Source of the DNA: Raphanus sativus
Lineage: Eukaryota > Streptophyta > Magnoliopsida > Brassicales > Brassicaceae
Reading direction: 5' to 3'
Assembly: GCF_000801105.2 (NCBI RefSeq)
Contig: NC_079511.1
Coordinates: 19,181,792-19,245,791 of the forward strand
DNA length: 64,000 nucleotides
Shown here: piece by piece, positions 62,696-64,000 of the stretch
Layout: each line of letters begins with the position of its first letter
Numbering within the stretch: position 1 is the stretch's first letter
The notes under the pieces: generated by a model
What the model was told of the DNA's origin: nothing
The model's input: the letters and a program-made list of their open reading frames with translations, nothing else
The model's database searches: none
Made by a program: the position numbers and the translations under genes

Positions 62696-64000
62696 ATGAA
62701 TCCCGAATATTCCATGTTTCCGGCTTCGTCTGTAGGTGGTCACGTGAGGCCTCGCCTTTTTCCGGATGATCCCTTTTCATCCCCGGTTTCTTCATGGGAG
62801 ATGGCTTTGGGAGATGACGACAAAGCTGCCCGATGGCTCCCTCGAAGCAAAGGCGTTCCTACCTCTTCGATGATGGTCCTCGTTCCGAGATCCGCGGAGA
62901 AGACCTTGCCTGGATCCTTGGGAAGTATGCAATTCCTTCGTCAATGGAGATAAGGAGTACTTCTGAGTTTGAATGTGCCCCTTATGGAGGAGACAACGAG
63001 ATAGCTATATATGAGGCTTATCTGGAGGCTGGCGCGAGGAGTGGCGTTCCTTCCCTTGTTGACAAAGTTTTTTTTTCGTACTTTGGCTTCTGCCCTTCCC
63101 AGCTTAGTCCACTATCCTAGAGGACTCTGCTAGCCGTTCAAGTGCTTGGAGAATTGCACGGTTTCTGTATCGGAGTGCACGAAGTTTTGTACTCCTACTG
63201 CTTCGTTTCTTTGGTGAGTAAGCCCGTGTTTTACTACCTTAGATCCCGCAATGGTACCCCTTTAATCGCAGAGCCTTCCAGAGGCGCCGGGGGCGATCAC
63301 CTTTTTGGAAGTGACTGGGATAAGCGATACATATTCATGAAGGTTCGAGAGCCCATTCATTATCCCACGTTTTGGCGTACCGTAGGTAAATCCTTCAATC
63401 CTCTGGCATGTCTTTCTTTGTTAGCTCGTGCGTCCCCTGATATTTAATTCTTACCGATGTGTCTTGTCCGTATCCTTTGTCGGGGAGGCGATGGTGAAGC
63501 TGGTGATGAAGATTCCCCTACGATTTCGATGGGTGAGCTTTCTGGTGAACAAGGAGGCCTTAAGCCACCGTCATCTCTGTGGTAAGATTTTCTTTTTCTT
63601 TTTTACTTTGCATTGATGTTCTGCTGGATTCTTATTCTTGGGGTTCTTTCAGGGAATGCTTTGCGGCTTCCGGTATCTGCTATCTTCGACTATTACAGAG
63701 GGGTGAAAACGAAGAGAAGATGCCCTTTTCGTGTTCCTCCGCCCAGACTGGTTAGGCCTGCGACCTTAGCGTTCTGGTCCATTCTCTCGTTTGTCAGATG
63801 ATGTCCGGGCTGGCGCCGATCACAGTTTCTCAGAGGATGACCATCGTAAGCTTTCTGCCTAATTGCTTTCTCTTCGTAGTCAGGTTCAGGACATGGTGGT
63901 GCAAAGAGATCGGTTGATCCAGCAAGTGAAGACGGCGGCCAGATGGGAGCTCATGAAGGAGTGGCTGGAGGAGAGAACAGGAGATTGGAACCCCGGGGAA
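62696..64000 (+). pseudogene. second antisense gypsy-type reading frame (PF04195-like), runs off the right edge
   Basis: Starts MNPEYSMFPASSVGGH (62696), frameshifts near 62850 into LAWILGKYAIPSSMEIRS and VAIYEAYLEAG-type sequence (AIYEAYLEAGARSGVPSLV), then hits TAG at 63118 where the family has Trp (LS-W-RTL). It continues LGELHGFCIGVHEVLYSYC and HYPTFWRTV to about 63390. Two short introns seem to follow, with exons GEAMVKLVMKIPLRFRWVSF and LRLPVSAIFDYYRG and basic PPPRLVRPAT. It is a different subfamily from the 31.8 kb copy but has the same place and orientation relative to its LTR. Confidence 0.7.

Overview
This is plant nuclear DNA, almost certainly Brassicaceae and probably close to Brassica or Raphanus. 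Three conserved genes have canonical GT-AG introns and reassemble cleanly. In my memory they match the Arabidopsis chromosome 1 neighbourhood of At1g44160 (DnaJ-type peptide-binding protein), At1g44170 (ALDH3H1) and At1g44350 (ILL6). The rest is mostly transposable-element (TE) sequence of families common in Brassicaceae.

Layout, left to right. 1-4.05 kb: minus-strand Ty1/copia remnant with a gag relic, a hairpin-rich leader and one LTR. 4.3-5.6 kb: intact DnaJ-like gene without a J domain (+). 5.8-10.6 kb: intact ten-exon ALDH3H1 gene (-), convergent with the DnaJ gene, with a SINE inserted at a splice donor. 11.6-15.9 kb: Tat-like Ty3/gypsy gag-protease relic plus LTRs. 16.3-18.3 kb: a secreted Ile-Pro-Asn-rich protein gene (-) split by a solo LTR. 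19.6-26.0 kb: a probable tiny three-exon gene (+) with a nearly complete Ty1/copia element in one intron. 26-34.9 kb: nested LTR elements, including a second solo LTR and an antisense gypsy-type (PF04195-like) reading frame. 34.9-39.9 kb: Athila-like gag-protease relic with a tRNA-Asp-like sequence at its primer site. 40-46.4 kb: AT-rich Helitron cluster. 46.4-47.2 kb: LINE RNase H relic. 47.4-54.1 kb: intact five-exon ILL6 gene (-). 54.5-55.7 kb: hAT-like element built around a minisatellite. 57-64 kb: a plus-strand gypsy relic, a CACTA end, another Athila-like LTR and a second Tat-like element with an antisense reading frame.

The host genes do housekeeping and hormone work: protein folding (DnaJ C-terminal domain), fatty-aldehyde detoxification (ALDH3H1) and amide-conjugate hydrolysis of auxin and jasmonate (ILL6). 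They share no pathway and are neighbours through ancestral gene order. The interval between ALDH3H1 and ILL6, gene-bearing in Arabidopsis as I recall, is here mostly nested retroelements.

Best leads: (1) the solo LTR that splits a secreted repeat protein whose frame closes exactly when the LTR and one target-site copy are removed; (2) a tandem array of 35-nt hairpins whose stems covary; (3) a retroelement primer-binding site that extends over about 68 nt of tRNA-Asp; (4) a SINE whose target duplication copied the exon 4 splice donor of ALDH3H1. No database search was possible; family names rest on motif recognition and memory.
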